The position numbers were made by a program, and so were the translations under genes. The notes beneath the pieces were generated by a model, which made no database searches, was not told the origin of the DNA, and was given only the letters and a program-made list of their open reading frames with translations. This document shows positions 42,585 through 55,202 of a stretch of 64,000 nucleotides of DNA, piece by piece; within the stretch, counting starts at the first letter, position 1, and every line of letters begins with the position of its first letter. Source of the stretch: Neoarius graeffei (Eukaryota > Chordata > Actinopteri > Siluriformes > Ariidae). Location: assembly GCF_027579695.1 (NCBI RefSeq), contig NC_083577.1, positions 64,446,741 to 64,510,740 on the forward strand. Reading direction: 5' to 3'.

Positions 42585-43969
42585 AAGCAACAACACTTTT
42601 AAGTGTTTTTTTTTACTCTCTTCAAGTCTTATATAACATTGTGTAGCAGGTTTTTTAATTTATGAGTTTACTATAAAGAACACTCAGCCACTCACTGTCA
42701 ATATTCCCTTCGTAAAACTGATATCACTAACAATGACTTAATTTTTTTTATACCAGCTAGAGAAAGGACGACTTCTTCGATGTAAATTACAGCTGAATGT
42801 GAATGATATTTGTAGTTTATCTTTGCAGCATTACTGCAATTATCATGTGGCCAAGTAGTGGAAAGTTGTGTAAACGTGATCTCCAGTAGTACTGCATTAG
42901 ATAAGAGGCGACTGCCCTTTACCATTCCACTGAACTACTCAACCAAGTGGCACAAATACTGTTTTAAAGCATGATGTCATTAAATATATAGAACACAAGA
43001 CCCGGAGTGCACCGTTAATCAGCTGCAGCCATTTAGGATTGTTTGATTCATTCAGTGTAACTGTCTGAGGAGTCTCACTGTCTGGTGTAAGTTTTCATCG
43101 ACTGCCTTGCGTGCTAAAATGCTTTGTGAATTATTCTCACACAGAAAAACGTAGGAGTAATCCTTTTAAGATTAATACACCCCCTTTTTTCAAGCCTCAA
43201 GACCCTTTGTGGTATCATGAATATGTCTCTAGCTTTCGAATGCAAACGACTTTTATGTCATTTCTGAGAATGGCATCTTTCCGTGCCTTTCACTGAGTGC
43301 ATTTTAAGGAGACTGATTTATAAGTTTCATTATCATTACTACATGTGCATTTCCTCTAAATAGTCTTTATCTCCTGATTATGTGATCATAAATGTGTTCT
43401 GGCTTCCAGCTACAGAGAAAATTGCAGCAGGTTTGCAGGTGTCTGCCAACCATCTAGCGTAGAATAATTTCCATATTAAAATGCAAGGAAGGTGAAATTC
43501 AGTGTGGTTAATCTGCTCCAAAGAATAAAAGCATGCTAGCGATTTGTAGCCAACTTCTCCAATTCACAATACACCACCCTGAAGAATGCACCTGACAAAG
43601 CAACGTCATTTGCCCGGAAGCCTAGCGATCACAAACTGTGCCAAGTAATCCCATCACTAAACTTTCTTCCTGCCAGTGACCAATTGAGGCAATCTTTGGG
43701 ATTTTCAGCATGCAGGTCAAGAAATGATGGGTTTTATGGTGTGGTAGACATGAAGCTAATGTTGTAAGATGAAAACGTTATTGGTCTTACAGAACCAAAT
43801 TCATTTATACATGAACTAGATGAGCCGGTTCAATCATTTCACCATATAGTCGTCTGTGTGAGCTGGGCATTTGTGATGGCATACGTAGCAGTGATCACTG
43901 GATATTAATTTACCAAACAGCCCAGCTGGCCTTGAAGTTCAAAAAAGCCTCAACAAAATCAGGGTAACT
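42585..43969. other. Unassigned interval
   Basis: No gene or repeat boundary recognised between the two STK39-side SINEs. Confidence 0.3.
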
Positions 43970-43971
43970 GG

Positions 43972-44316
43972 TCCATCCATCAATTATCTGTAACCGCTTA
44001 TTCTGTGCAGGGTCGAGGGCAAGCTGGAGCCTATCCCAGCTGATTATAGGCGAGAGGCGGGGTACACCCCAGACAAGTCCCAGGTCATCGCAGGGCTGAT
44101 ACATAGAGACAAACAACCATTCACAGTTACAGTCAATTTAGAGCCACCAGTTAGCCTAACCTGTATGTCTTTGGACTGTGGGGGAAACCCACACAGACAC
44201 GGGGAGAACATGCAAACTCCACACAGAAAGGCCCCAGTCAGCCACTGGGCTCGAACCCAGAACCTTTTTTGCTGTGAAGCGACAGTGCTAACCCCTACAC
44301 AACCATACTGCCATGG
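43972..44316 (-). mobile_element. SINE, older copy
   Basis: Mermaid-like, with a GGATGG-type tail and several small deletions. GGTAACT on both sides (about 43963 and 44315) may be the target duplication. Confidence 0.8.
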
Positions 44317-45263
44317 TAACTTGTGGGTGAGTACAATTACATTCGACTTTGTAATAACCTAATGCCTGATTTGCTTGAGGAGTTATATTCAGGTGAAATT
44401 GAGCACCTGGCTGTTTAGTCTGTTAATAATCATCCCTTTATACTTTGCTATTTTGCGGCAGTTTTCAATTTTGCTGAAACAGATCATGTGTAACAGGATG
44501 GAGAAATGCTAGAATGAGACCATTTCATAAAATAATATTTATTGTAATATTAAGTGTATACAGTATTTTCAAGTACAGTGGAAAATGGAACAATCTGGAA
44601 ATACTGTACTTGTTTTTGGAATCATGACTAATCTCCCATACAGTAGTCATCTTTTGGTTATGAACCTCCTCCTGTCCTGTCTAATAAAAATCAGACAGAT
44701 GCATGCTGGCTAATGCAGTGGGATATCATGGCTACTTCTATATACTCAGCAGCTGGCTTTTTCCCCATCATATCACAGTTCAGGTGTGCATTACAGTTAT
44801 AATGACCTTTCGGTCATAAAACAAAGCTTTAGTTACAGTAAATCTGGAGGTTTTCCAGGGGAGAAGCACATGTACATTGCACAATCCAAAATCAAAGTGC
44901 ATTAAAGCTTTGTCATTTCAACATGAGCCATTTGCCAGTGAAAATACTTTTAAATGGAGCTATCGGCTAGAAAGCAATTCTGCTTGGTTTAACGACATAA
45001 AGCAGTCTATGCTTTTAACAGCTTCGGCTTGTTACCTGTGTTCTTAGGCACGGATTAATGAACAAGGCACCTCTAGCAGTTAAGCGTCAACACTGTCCTG
45101 AAAAATAAGCAGGTACATTTTGCACATGGCAACATTCAGTTCTCGCCTCCTGCTTTCCGTGGGGGAAAATGGTTTCATTCATTCTTAGTGGATTATATGT
45201 TTTGTGTACATACAGTACAGGACAGTTCAGTTTTAAAACAGTATTCATTATAGAATCATTATT

Positions 45264-45303
<40 letters not shown>

Positions 45304-45872
45304 TGCTTATTTCATCATAAATAATATAACTTACATTTGGAAGAAAGGAGAACGTCAATTAACTGACTTAACACCAAGTTTTGCAGTGTTAATGTACGTG
45401 TCAGAAACTTTTAAACCAAGAAAAGGAAAACTGAAGGCTTTTCCCAATAAATAAATAATAATAACTTCTCTGAAAGCAAATGTAACACAATCATAATGAG
45501 AAACACTCATTCTTTTTTTTTTTCGATTGCTGGCTATAGCCACCTGAGAGCATCAAGTTAGCAGGGCTGAAGGAAAGAGAGAGGTGGAATGTTGAGGAAA
45601 GACATTGCAGGAGCAGAATACAGGCCAAGGGAAGCTGGCTGTGTGGTGTGGTGTGGTGTGGGGAGATATTATTTAGTTATTGATAGAATGCTTAGTTATT
45701 GACAGTTAGAAGGTAATTAAAATGAGGATAGATCGGAGAGAGGAGCTCGAGCTGAGAGTAAGCTGGAGATGGCTGCTAAACCCCCAGCCTGCACTTTCTT
45801 TAGCATTCAGTCTCTCTGTTCAAAGCCTTCTTCCTCCTCACATCCTCTTCCTTTTCCCTTCGAGGTACACCA
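44317..45872 (-). other. STK39 3' UTR and downstream, probable
   Basis: Lies 3' of the STK39 stop. An AATAAA on the - strand at 44538-44543 is a possible polyadenylation signal about 1.3 kb from the stop. A trinucleotide repeat (AAT)n is at about 45269-45302. Confidence 0.4.
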
Positions 45873-45947
45873 TCAGGTAACACTGAGCTGGGCAAAGCCA
45901 ATTAGCTTCACCTCATCAGGGATCTCTGTACTGTCACAGCCAGATGC
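45873..45947 (-). CDS. STK39: STK39 last coding exon
   Basis: 75 bp in phase 0: encodes ASGCDSTEIPDEVKLIGFAQ then LSVT and the TGA stop. This is the C-terminal end of SPAK, the Ste20-type kinase that phosphorylates WNK-regulated cation-chloride cotransporters; the exon completes the CCT (PF2) domain that docks RFx[V/I] motifs. Human SPAK ends in LSVS. The acceptor (CCCCATAG) is preceded within eight bases by a (TG)n tract. The identity is secured by the three upstream exons in the right order and phase. Confidence 0.93.
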   Translation of the reverse strand, partial: ASGCDSTEIPDEVKLIGFAQLSVT

Positions 45948-45952
45948 CTATG

Positions 45953-45955
<3 letters not shown>

Positions 45956-46008
<53 letters not shown>
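45956..46008. repeat. (CA)n repeat at the STK39 splice acceptor
   Basis: About 26 units. On the STK39 strand this reads (UG)n and occupies the place of the polypyrimidine tract of the last intron. Confidence 0.95.
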
Positions 46009-46011
<3 letters not shown>

Positions 46012-47026
46012 TAACTAGGTATCCAGGGATACATAATATACCTACCCATTTAATACCTGCACTATGGTCAGGCTAATTTGTACTTTGTTCTACCAATCCC
46101 ACAGTAATAACTCACACCGAGTGCAAAATTAATCGATTCTGCATAAACACCATCCCTGCATTTTGCACCATTAGTTAGAAGATTAAAAGCTATGACACGG
46201 CTGACGTTAAGAGAATCGCCCAAGTGTTAGAAATCGTGATTAACCTTCAGAACCAAAAACACGTTAGTGGTGTCTGAAATCACTCACTCATTCACTACTC
46301 ACTATCTAGGGAATTCTATTGAGCTCATTGGTAAAATGAGGGAGAGAGAAACAAAAAACACCACACTCTTCCAGACACTACTCCACCGCGCCGTTATTTA
46401 CCTCCTTACTGTCGCACAATTAAAACGTGCCAGATCAGTCAGCTGGTGGGTTTTCAAAATAATAAATGCATGCACATATTTTTGTGATAAATCCATATTA
46501 TACTGAGCGCATTTCCCATGTTAATAAATACAAAAGCACTCTGCGTCTGCTGCATCGTTCAGTTCTTTGAAATCAAGGCTGAATACTTTTTTCTTTGCCG
46601 CTGCCTTTTATTAAATCAAATTTGAGGCTTTTGATTAATTCCTCGCTCTGCACTGTAACTGTTATTCTTGTATTTTATCTATTATCCTATTTTAGCTTTT
46701 TTTCTATTCTCTTACTATTTTTAATTGTACTTGAATATCCGTTTATAATGTGTTTCTTCCTCCGTCCGTTTACCCCAACACACTGCAATATTATTGCTAT
46801 TTTCGCCCCACAACTTATAAATTTGTCTCGTGCCCGTTGTCATAAAGAAAAACAAACTACTGCTGTACTCAATCTAAAGTACTTAACACAGTCCTTATGA
46901 AACAGCTTTTACAGCTTTTCTTTCAGCATGACCGTAATGTAGGATGGTATATATTGCTTGGTCAGTGACCATCGGTTTTACACTACTTTTCATGATGCAT
47001 TGTGGGATACTAGGAGTCCACTATAT

Positions 47027-48273
47027 TACTTACTTAATCCTCTTCACCCCAAGTGGGGCATAAGGCCAATAACAAGCACCTCCACTTTTGACAGTCTTTA
47101 GCAAGATGTTGTGCCTCACCCCATGATAGATTTAACTCGGATAGCTCAGAGGTGATTGTTCTTCTCCAAGTGGTCTTAGGTCTTCCAGGCTTCCAGGGGG
47201 TGTCCACATTAGGGCAATTTTGGGGATCCGCTGTTGGTTCATACGCAAGACATGCCCGAGCCATCTCATGCGTCGGTGTTTGATTTCATCAACCATGCTG
47301 CGGCTTCTGGTCTTTTTGTATAGCTCCTGGTTAGATATTACTGCTGGCCAGGAGATACCACAAATCCTTCTCAAACATCTATTGTGGAAAAACGTCCAGC
47401 TTCCTCATGCCACTCTGTACCACTCTCCAACATTCTGAGCCATATAACAAAACTGACTTGACATTGCTGTTATATATTCGGATCTTTGTGCATAGACTTT
47501 AATGTTTAGACTTCCAGATGGAACGAAGTGCAGCAAAAGCACATTGTGCCTTTCCGAGGCGTGCAGTGATGTCTTTGCCGGCTGCACGATTGACGCTCAC
47601 AATACTGCCCAGATAGGCAAATTCATCTACTCCCTCAAGTGGTTTGCCGTCTACTATGATGGGCGCTGCTGTAGTTGGATTGATATACACTATATTGCAA
47701 AAAGTATTTGCTCACCCATCCAAATTATCGGAATGAGGTGTTCCAATCACTTCCATGGCTTCCATAGGTGTATAAAATCAAGCACCTAGGCATGCAGACT
47801 GTTTTTACAGTTTGGAGCTGGCCCCTTCCTCTTCCAACATGACTGTGCACCAGTGCACAAAGCAAAGTCCATAAAGACATGGATGACAGAGTCTGGTGTG
47901 GATGAACTTGACTGGCCTGCACAGAGTCCTGACCTCAACCCGATAGAACACCTTTGGGATGAATTAGAGCGGAGACTGAGAGCCAGGCCTTCTCGTTCAA
48001 CATCAGTGTGTGACCTCACAAATGCGCTTCTGGAAGAATGGTCAAAAATTCCCATAAACACACTCCTAAACCTTGTGGACAGCCTTCCCAGAAGAGTTGA
48101 AGCTGTTCTAGCTGCAAAGGGTGGACCGACGTCATATTGAACCCTATGGATTAGGAACGGGATGTCACTTAAGCTCATATGTGAGTCAAGGCAGGTGAGC
48201 AAATACTTTTGGCAATAAAGTGTACATGGTTTGTGTCTTGGTGGTATTTATGTTCAGGCCAGTCTGCTTGGTT
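47027..48273 (-). mobile_element. RTE-like LINE, 5' truncated, with long duplication
   Basis: Reverse-strand LINE. The reading runs from about 48273 (GLNINTTKTQT) across a Tc1 insertion to TTAAPIIVDGKPLEGVDEF, AYLGSIVS, then RRICGISWPAVISNQELY, RMRWLGHVLRM and the C-terminus LALCPTWGEED at about 47034. The 3' tail is TTAAGTAAGTAA. Only the C-terminal part after the RT core is present. It is flanked by a 79-bp direct repeat (46948-47026 and 48274-48352). Small frame breaks occur between the pieces. Confidence 0.8.
47688..48222 (+). mobile_element. Internally deleted Tc1-like transposon
   Basis: 535 bp between TA sites (47686-47687, 48223-48224), with ends CACTATATTGCAAAAAGTATT and its near-complement. 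It keeps the C-terminal part of a Tc1 transposase: [22 protein letters not shown] at about 47893-47960, with HDCAP just upstream, ending GGPTSY. It interrupts the RTE-like ORF between codons for MY and IN; the host frame is continuous on both sides if one TA is counted. Confidence 0.88.
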
Positions 48274-48431
48274 TATATATTGCTTGGTTAGTGACCATCG
48301 GTTTTACACTACTTTTCACGATGCATTGTGGGATACTAGGAGTCCACTATATAGGGTGTAATAATTCTCACTATACATTCAGACAGCACTACAAAATGAC
48401 GAACTCACTATATAGTGAGTGATTTCGGACA

Positions 48432-50561
48432 CAGGGATTGTGTGTCTTTACTGCAAGTCTAACTTTGTGAACTCCGAAGTCTCACTGTTCAGTAAGGTGC
48501 AGTAAAGATGAGGAGATATGCGAGTGAAGGTGTGCAGGGGCGTGTGCGCGTACATGTGCATTGCGATGTGCTGCAGATGAAGAGATGGAGAAGTGCTGTT
48601 GCATTAGATTCATTCATTCTGCTTCTGCTCAGCATTTTATAGTCCCCACAGATGATACATGACCCATGCACATCTATTTTCAGACCTGACTCCTGACTGA
48701 GAAAAAGGAAACCGTGGGCACATACCGGTACTCGCATTGAGCAATTTCCTGTACTGCTCAGGTGCAAAATTAGAATTCTTTTCTAAAGGGCTTTCCAACA
48801 AAGCATGCATGACTTCACTACTGTGAATCCACCTGAAAAATAATCATTTCTGTGCTGTTTGAACATTAAAATGAGGATTCTTTTCATATGCGTTAATTTG
48901 GAAGTTGCTGGGGGCAAGAACACCTGCTAGATGACAAAGTATTTATTAGCTGTCTGAGTCTCTAAGCAGTGCGCACACTGGGCTTTTGTGTCTTTTTTTT
49001 TTTTCAAAGCAGACTTGGCACCTATATAATGCTGTAAGAAACTGATCAATAGGAGCCAAATCTCCCAAAACAAGATGAGCAAAGAAATACCTGTATTTGG
49101 AGGAGAGAAAAATACAGGTGGAAAAGCATAAATCTCGGTTTTGTGTGTCTGTGCCACGGTGATCCTTATCACAGCTAGCACACACACTGAGACGCTGCAG
49201 AGGGCCAGAGGGGTGATCGATCTTTCCTTCACACACTTTGCCTCACATAGATGGAACAGCAGATTTTGGCAGGACGACACTGAACAATTTACAGCCGGGG
49301 CTGAGAGAGTTGTGGGTGTGTTTTTACAAAGCTGAAAGGGCTGGTGATGAAAAACGCATCTCTGCTGTCACTTTCCCTTTCAATACAGTCAGCCAGGAAG
49401 AGGAGCACTGTGCTGTAGAGACCGCTGCACAATGGCATCCGTTACATAAATCCTCCCAGTGAAATGTTATGAATTACAGCAAGAGAAACAGGAAAGCAGA
49501 ACGTATTTGCTGTGTGAGTGCACCTGCACAACCACAAATGTATATCATCTCAGCCTGATATGCCGGAGTAAATATGGGTTTCTTTTTCTTCACGTTCTGG
49601 AAGCTGGGCCAGTGTTCACAAAAGATGCCTTTGCAAACATTCTCACACTCCTCATCACTATATCTGCTAGATTTCTTTATGGGACAGTTTCAGAGCTGAC
49701 GTTTTAATTTCATCAAGATTTACACAGCAAAATTTGCACATGTTCAGACTTGGGCTGTGCGGCTGCTTAAATCAATCAATTTTCTAGGCTCGGATTAATC
49801 GGCTAAGCCGCTCTGATTATGCAAATTACCCGTGTGTGTGGTTTAGAACTCCAAGTTTGGCAGGTTTTCCTTGAGACAAAGAGTCAGAAGCTAGGTTTTT
49901 CAATAGTATCTAGACCACTGCCTTGAAATCTAAAAATCTTCAATTTAAAAATCGAAGTTTAAAAAAAAAAAAGTCTAACACAATGATATAGTGGATATAA
50001 AAAGCGCACACAGTTGTTAAAATGACAGGTTTTTGTGATGTCAAAAATGTGAAACCTAAATAAATCATGTCTGATGTTTTTTTCCCCTCTCTTGAACGTC
50101 AAAGCAAGTCAACAAAATTCAAGTGTGAAACAAATAGAAATGTTTTAAGGAAAGGAAAAAAGAAATAATTTACAAGAACCTGGTGCAGAAGTGTGCACAG
50201 TGTTTTATAATGGGGCATGTGACGGTGCTCTAAATTAACCAATCACATTCAAACTCGTGTTCAAAAGTAAAAATCACCCATTACTGCATTCATGATTAGA
50301 ATTATCATATCAGTGAAGTGATTCTGATTAACCCCAAATAAAATATCACAAATTGTTAGCTCTGGAGCATTTCTGCAAAGAAGAGTGGAATAAAATTGCT
50401 AAAATCAAGATGCGCTACGCTGGTAGACACTTGCCCATGAATACTTGAGTGCTGTATTACAAGCAACAGGTCCTTTCATAAAGTATTCGTTAAGGGACAT
50501 GAACACTTCCACATTCAGGTTACTGTAGAAGTTTTTCCTGTTCTTTTTTTTTCCCCTTTAA
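48432..50561 (-). other. STK39 intron, unassigned
   Basis: No exon or bounded repeat recognised. Confidence 0.3.
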
Positions 50562-51280
50562 AGGAACAGTCCACCGTACTTCCATAATGAAATATGCTCT
50601 TATCTGAATTGAGACGAGCTGCTCCGTACCTGTCCGAGCTTTGCGCGACCTCCCAGTCAGTCAGACGCGCTGTCACTCCTGTTAGCAATGTAGCTAGGCT
50701 CAGTATGGCCAATGGTATTTTTTGGGGCTGTAGTTAGATGCGACCAAACTCTTCCGCGTTTTTCCTGTTTACATAGGTTTATATGACCAGTGACATGAAA
50801 CAAGTTCAGTTACACAAATCGAAACGTAGCGATTTTCTATGCTATGGAAAGTCCGCACTATAATGACAGGCGTACTAACACCTTCTGCGCGCTTCGGCAG
50901 CGCATTGATACGGAGCTCAGATATCAATGCGCTGCCGAAGCGCGCAGAAGGTGTTAGTATGCCTGTCATTATAGTGCGGACTTTCCATAGCATAGAAAAT
51001 CGCTACGTTTCGATTTGTGTAACTGAACTTGTTTCATGTCACTGGTCATATAAACCTATGTAAACAGGAAAAACGCGGAAGAGTTTGGTCGCATCTAACT
51101 ACAGCCCCAAAAAATACCATTGGCCATACTGAGCCTAGCTACATTGCTAACAGGAGTGACAGCGCGTCTGACTGCGTCTGACTGACTGGGAGGTCGCGCA
51201 AAGCTCGGACAGGTACGGAGCAGCTCGTCTCAATTCAGATAAGAGCATATTTCATTATGGAAGTATGGTGGACTGTTCCT
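50562..51280. mobile_element. TTAA-flanked palindromic (fold-back) element
   Basis: 719 bp. Both halves are near-perfect reverse complements for about 350 bp, from AGGAACAGTCCACC at each end to the centre near 50915-50930. TTAA lies at both edges (50558-50561, 51281-51284). The right arm has one extra short direct repeat (GACTGCGTCT near 51171). No coding capacity: twin ORFs on the two strands are mirror images. Confidence 0.9.
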
Positions 51281-51284
51281 TTAA

Positions 51285-53965
51285 AGCTTTTGTTCACGAT
51301 AGCATTTTAAAGGTAGAAAAAAAAATCTGATATGCAACTTTAACAGGGATGTATAGATTTTTATATCCACTGTACGATATATGAGCAAGATGATGGCGTG
51401 CACTGATGGGAGTCTAATGTACTGCCAACATTTTTGCTTCATGAACAGTCCAAGTTGTAATCATCACATTATCCACTGCAAATTTGGTTTAGGCTAATGA
51501 TACGGTGATGTTAAGACATCCAAACCAGCATTCTCAGTTTTATGCTCCTCATAAATGTACCTGTTAGATTTCCACTATCAATCATCAAACATTTTAATTT
51601 GCTTTTATCACAAAACGGGCGTAGACATACTATCAGAAAGAGCCCTTGAGGTAGATAAACCGATTTGTTAGCAGAAACGGGCAGCTGCTGGAGAAGCATT
51701 CCAGCGCTGAGGATCAGAGTTGGGACAGCAGTGCACTACAGCACAGATGTTTACCTCCACTGCAATGCTCTAAAGGAGTGATCTAAAAAGGAGTGATTAA
51801 AAATGGTCTGGACCAAATTGCACCATTTACTGCAATCTGTGTAATGTATTTAGATTCCTCTTATACTCACACACTGGAAGACTGCATGGTCATGGATGAT
51901 ATGGTGCTAACACCACATCATAACGGCGCAGGACGTACGACAGGCGGCAAGAATGTAGTCATTAAAAAAAATAATAATAAATAGGTACCCTATGGGTACA
52001 TGTCTACTACTTAGCAATAAAATTGTTTTCTGATACCGTGTCCATACAGTAAATATAGCATATATACACGTTATCAATGATACTCGCCTCATCTCCTGCA
52101 AGCATCATCAAGCTGTGCACAGCATCAGGGCTTGTAGTATTTTGGTTACCGATTTTGTTTACTGTGTTTTGTTCAAAATACAGTGCTGTGAACTATATTC
52201 TCAAAATAGTAAGAAAGCACTTGTTCATGAATTGTCTTAGAAGAATTAGTACTAATGAGCACATTTTGTTTCACAAGCGTAAAGATTCTAAAATAAAAAA
52301 TTAAAGCGAACAGCAGAAGTTTGACCAATTATACTTTTACACTTAGTTTTCACGAAGGAGATGATTTATTCTCACATGGGACTTTTGTAATTGCAAACCG
52401 AGCGGATCGCTCAAAAGATTCCAACGCTGCCTTCGAGTTTTTGTTGAATGACTGGAATTCTTAGCGTAAATATCTGCCAGAAAGCTAAAACACCTTACAA
52501 AACCTTTCACTTGACCTTTCAGAAGGACCAAACAAAAGCTGTGATAATCAAAAGGTACATTTTCCTAAAATAAACACCACTTACTTGATATCGAATCAGT
52601 AGCCTTGGCGAACCACGAGGTGAATTTAATTTCTCTTTTTATCTGCCGATTATCTTCCAATACTATGAAGTTATAACGAGGTTTCTCTTATTTCGTTTCT
52701 GCTTCTGATTGGTTCCGAAGTTTATCAAGAAGTAGAACGGGTAATCGAACTTGATCAGGATAATTGCTGATTAGTTACGAAGTTTCGCTATTGTTACACT
52801 CATTCTTTACAACATGACATATTGGCTTCGCTACTCGTTCTTGTGTACCTTTGATATCGCGAGATCACGATTCGCCATTCTGGTGACTGTAATGCTTATG
52901 CGTATGCGCATGCACAGTGTGCTATTGTTACACCCATTCTTACAACATGATGACATAGTAGCTCCGCCTCTTTGAGACAAAAAGAAAAATATCTTTCGAA
53001 AGTGGAACCGTTTGTCCACTGTAGTTGAGTATCGACAAGATCTCCCAACAAAAACATCTGCAATGACAGACTACATTATTCATAATCCTCATCGAGTCCT
53101 CTGTAATGGTTGGGCTCAGCAAGATTCACACTAATCCATTCACTTTTAACGGAGGAGTTTAATTGTAAAGCCTGTCAAAAGAAATAAATGTCAGCATGCA
53201 GATATACACGTTAAAAGCAGATTACCATTTTTCAGTCAGTCATGCTTATAGAGTATCAGAAGTGATAAAGGAATAATGCTGATGAAGAGACATATGATGC
53301 ATTATAAACCACCACTGGATTTAGGGATTAAAAGGGATACAATGAAAAAGAGTGTAATACAAATTACATCCATTTTTTGCACTTTCACCAGCCGCAAAGT
53401 CCGGCTTCTAGCTAGAAAGAATCACCTAGAGGTGGCTGTGAACCATTTTTTTCATTCCAGTGACTAAAGCTTCCATTGAAAAGTGCATCGTGTTGTTTCA
53501 AAACGCTTATCGCAGCCCAGTGCAGGGAGGTGTGAATAGCAATCGAGATTCGAAAGCTGGCAACCAGAAAAGTGTACAAAAGATATCCATGAGCAAAATC
53601 TACTTTGGGTCAGAATGTTTTTTTTTTTTCATAAATACAGTAAAAAATAAAAAATAAAAAAATCAATCAATCAATCAATATGGGTATATTAAGATAGATC
53701 TTTGTGATGTTTACTTGCCAACAATACCCCACAAAGGCAAGACCTTGCTTTGACCTTGACCCTGTTTGGATAATTTCAAAATCTAATCAGTTCATCTGCA
53801 GGTTACAATGATAAATCCATACAAATCCTACAAACACACATTCAAACCACTTGATCTTGAAATACTGCGCTATGGAGAATCTGCACCATGCAGTGGCAAA
53901 GGGATTTTAAAAAAATCAAATATCATTTGATTAATTCCATATCATAATACCAATGTACATCACCA
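51285..53965 (-). other. STK39 intron, unassigned
   Basis: AT-rich. A block GCTATTGTTACAC..CATTCTT with ACAACATGA is repeated at about 52787 and 52920. (AATC)n at about 53661-53680. Confidence 0.3.
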
Positions 53966-54050
53966 GTCAAAAGTTTGGAGACACCTTCTAATTCAGTGGG
54001 TTTCCCTTTACTTTTATTAAAAAAAAAAAAGTCACTTCATGTCTTAAAGT

Positions 54051-54688
54051 GCCATTCCACCATTGGATGTATTCTTTGGCATAAAATACAATATATTTTG
54101 ACAACATATATAAATGGTATCACTAGACAGAGAAATCTTTTAGCTTCAGAATGATATAGCAAACATAATTTGACAACGACAAGTATATTAATTTTGCGAC
54201 CAAAGTCACCTACCCTTTTAATTTCCGCGCGTGATGTCATCGGCAGGTTCCCCTTCTTGTGTACCACGTGACGTGTGACGTGGCACATATTATCAGCAAT
54301 GGCGGATAGAACGCGATAAAAATAATACCAATAAATCTAGCTAATACCAATAAATCTAGCTAACTGAAAGATTAACTCAAAATTTTTCACAATTTTTTTG
54401 GCCCCCATATACGAGGAGAAATGACTCTCTCACTTTGGGGGTTTCCTGGTCTAAAAATAGACCGACACGTGGTACACAAGACGGGGAACCTGCCGATGAC
54501 ATCACGTTTCACTACCGCGTGGAAATGAAAAGGGTAGGTGACTTTGGTCGCAAAATTAATATACTTGTCGTTGTCAAAAAATTATGTTTGATATATCATT
54601 TTGAAGCTAAAAGATTTCTCTGTCTAGTCATGTTGTCATAAAATATATTGTATTTTATGCCAAAGAATACATCCAATGGTGGAATGGC
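54051..54688. mobile_element. Fold-back element with about 220-bp arms
   Basis: Ends GCCATTCCACCATTGGATG and its complement; arms match with small gaps over about 220 bp. The centre holds a short tandem duplication (AATACCAATAAATCTAGCT, about 54326-54360). An AGT occurs on both sides and may be a 3-bp duplication. Confidence 0.82.
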
Positions 54689-55014
54689 AGTGATGGATGT
54701 CATTTCTCTTTACTTAGTTGAGCGCTTCTTGACATAACATGGATTACTACAGTTGTAGAATAGGGCTGTTTACTGCATTTTTATTATTTACTGTTTGATC
54801 TCAAACACATTAAGAAGGCAAGAAATTGCACTAATTAACTTTTGACGAGGCACCTATTAATTGAAAAATATTCCAGGTGACTACCTCATGGAGCTGGTTA
54901 AGAGAATGCCCGTAGTGTGTAAAGCGTCATGAAGGTAAACAGTGGCTGCTTTGAAGAATCTAAAATATAAAACATATTTTGTGTTTTAAAACTGTTTTGT
55001 TTACCACATAATTC

Positions 55015-55202
55015 CAGGCATTTAGCAGACGCTCTTATCCAGAGTGACTTACAATAAGGGAGTCCATGACACAGTGCTCCTGAAACAGGGAGGGTTAAGG
55101 GCCTTGCTCAAGGGCCAAGAAGTAGCAGCTTGTCAGTGCTGGGTCTTGAACCCATAACCTTCAGATCAGTAACCCAGAGCCTTAGCCACTGAGCCACCAC
55201 TA
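55015..55202 (-). mobile_element. tRNA-derived SINE, third family
   Basis: On the - strand: A-box-like TGGCTAAGGCTCTGGG, B box GGGTTCAAGACC, then a body with GCCCTTGAGCAAGGCCC and a tail TTACTGTAAGTCACT..GGATAAGAGCGTCTG-like. The flanks ATAATTCCA and ATGTTCCA suggest a diverged target duplication. Confidence 0.65.

Larger units (their letters stand above)
46271..48431. mobile_element. TIR element split by an RTE-like LINE
   Basis: Ends TGTCTGAAATCACTCACT (46271) and its near-complement at about 48414-48431 (AGTGAGTGATTTCGGACA). Without the inserted LINE and its duplication it is about 835 bp. No transposase seen. A clear target duplication was not found; superfamily open. Confidence 0.65.

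Noticed and set aside
46595-46900. 101-aa + strand ORF with hydrophobic segments
   Set aside because: Low-complexity, AT-driven composition inside a TIR element; no start context or homology recognised.
50769-51063. Two identical-looking ORFs on opposite strands
   Set aside because: They are mirror readings of the palindromic element, not genes.
50562-51280. Palindrome as an assembly artefact
   Set aside because: TTAA on both edges, clean ends and small differences between arms fit a transposon better, though long reads would settle it.
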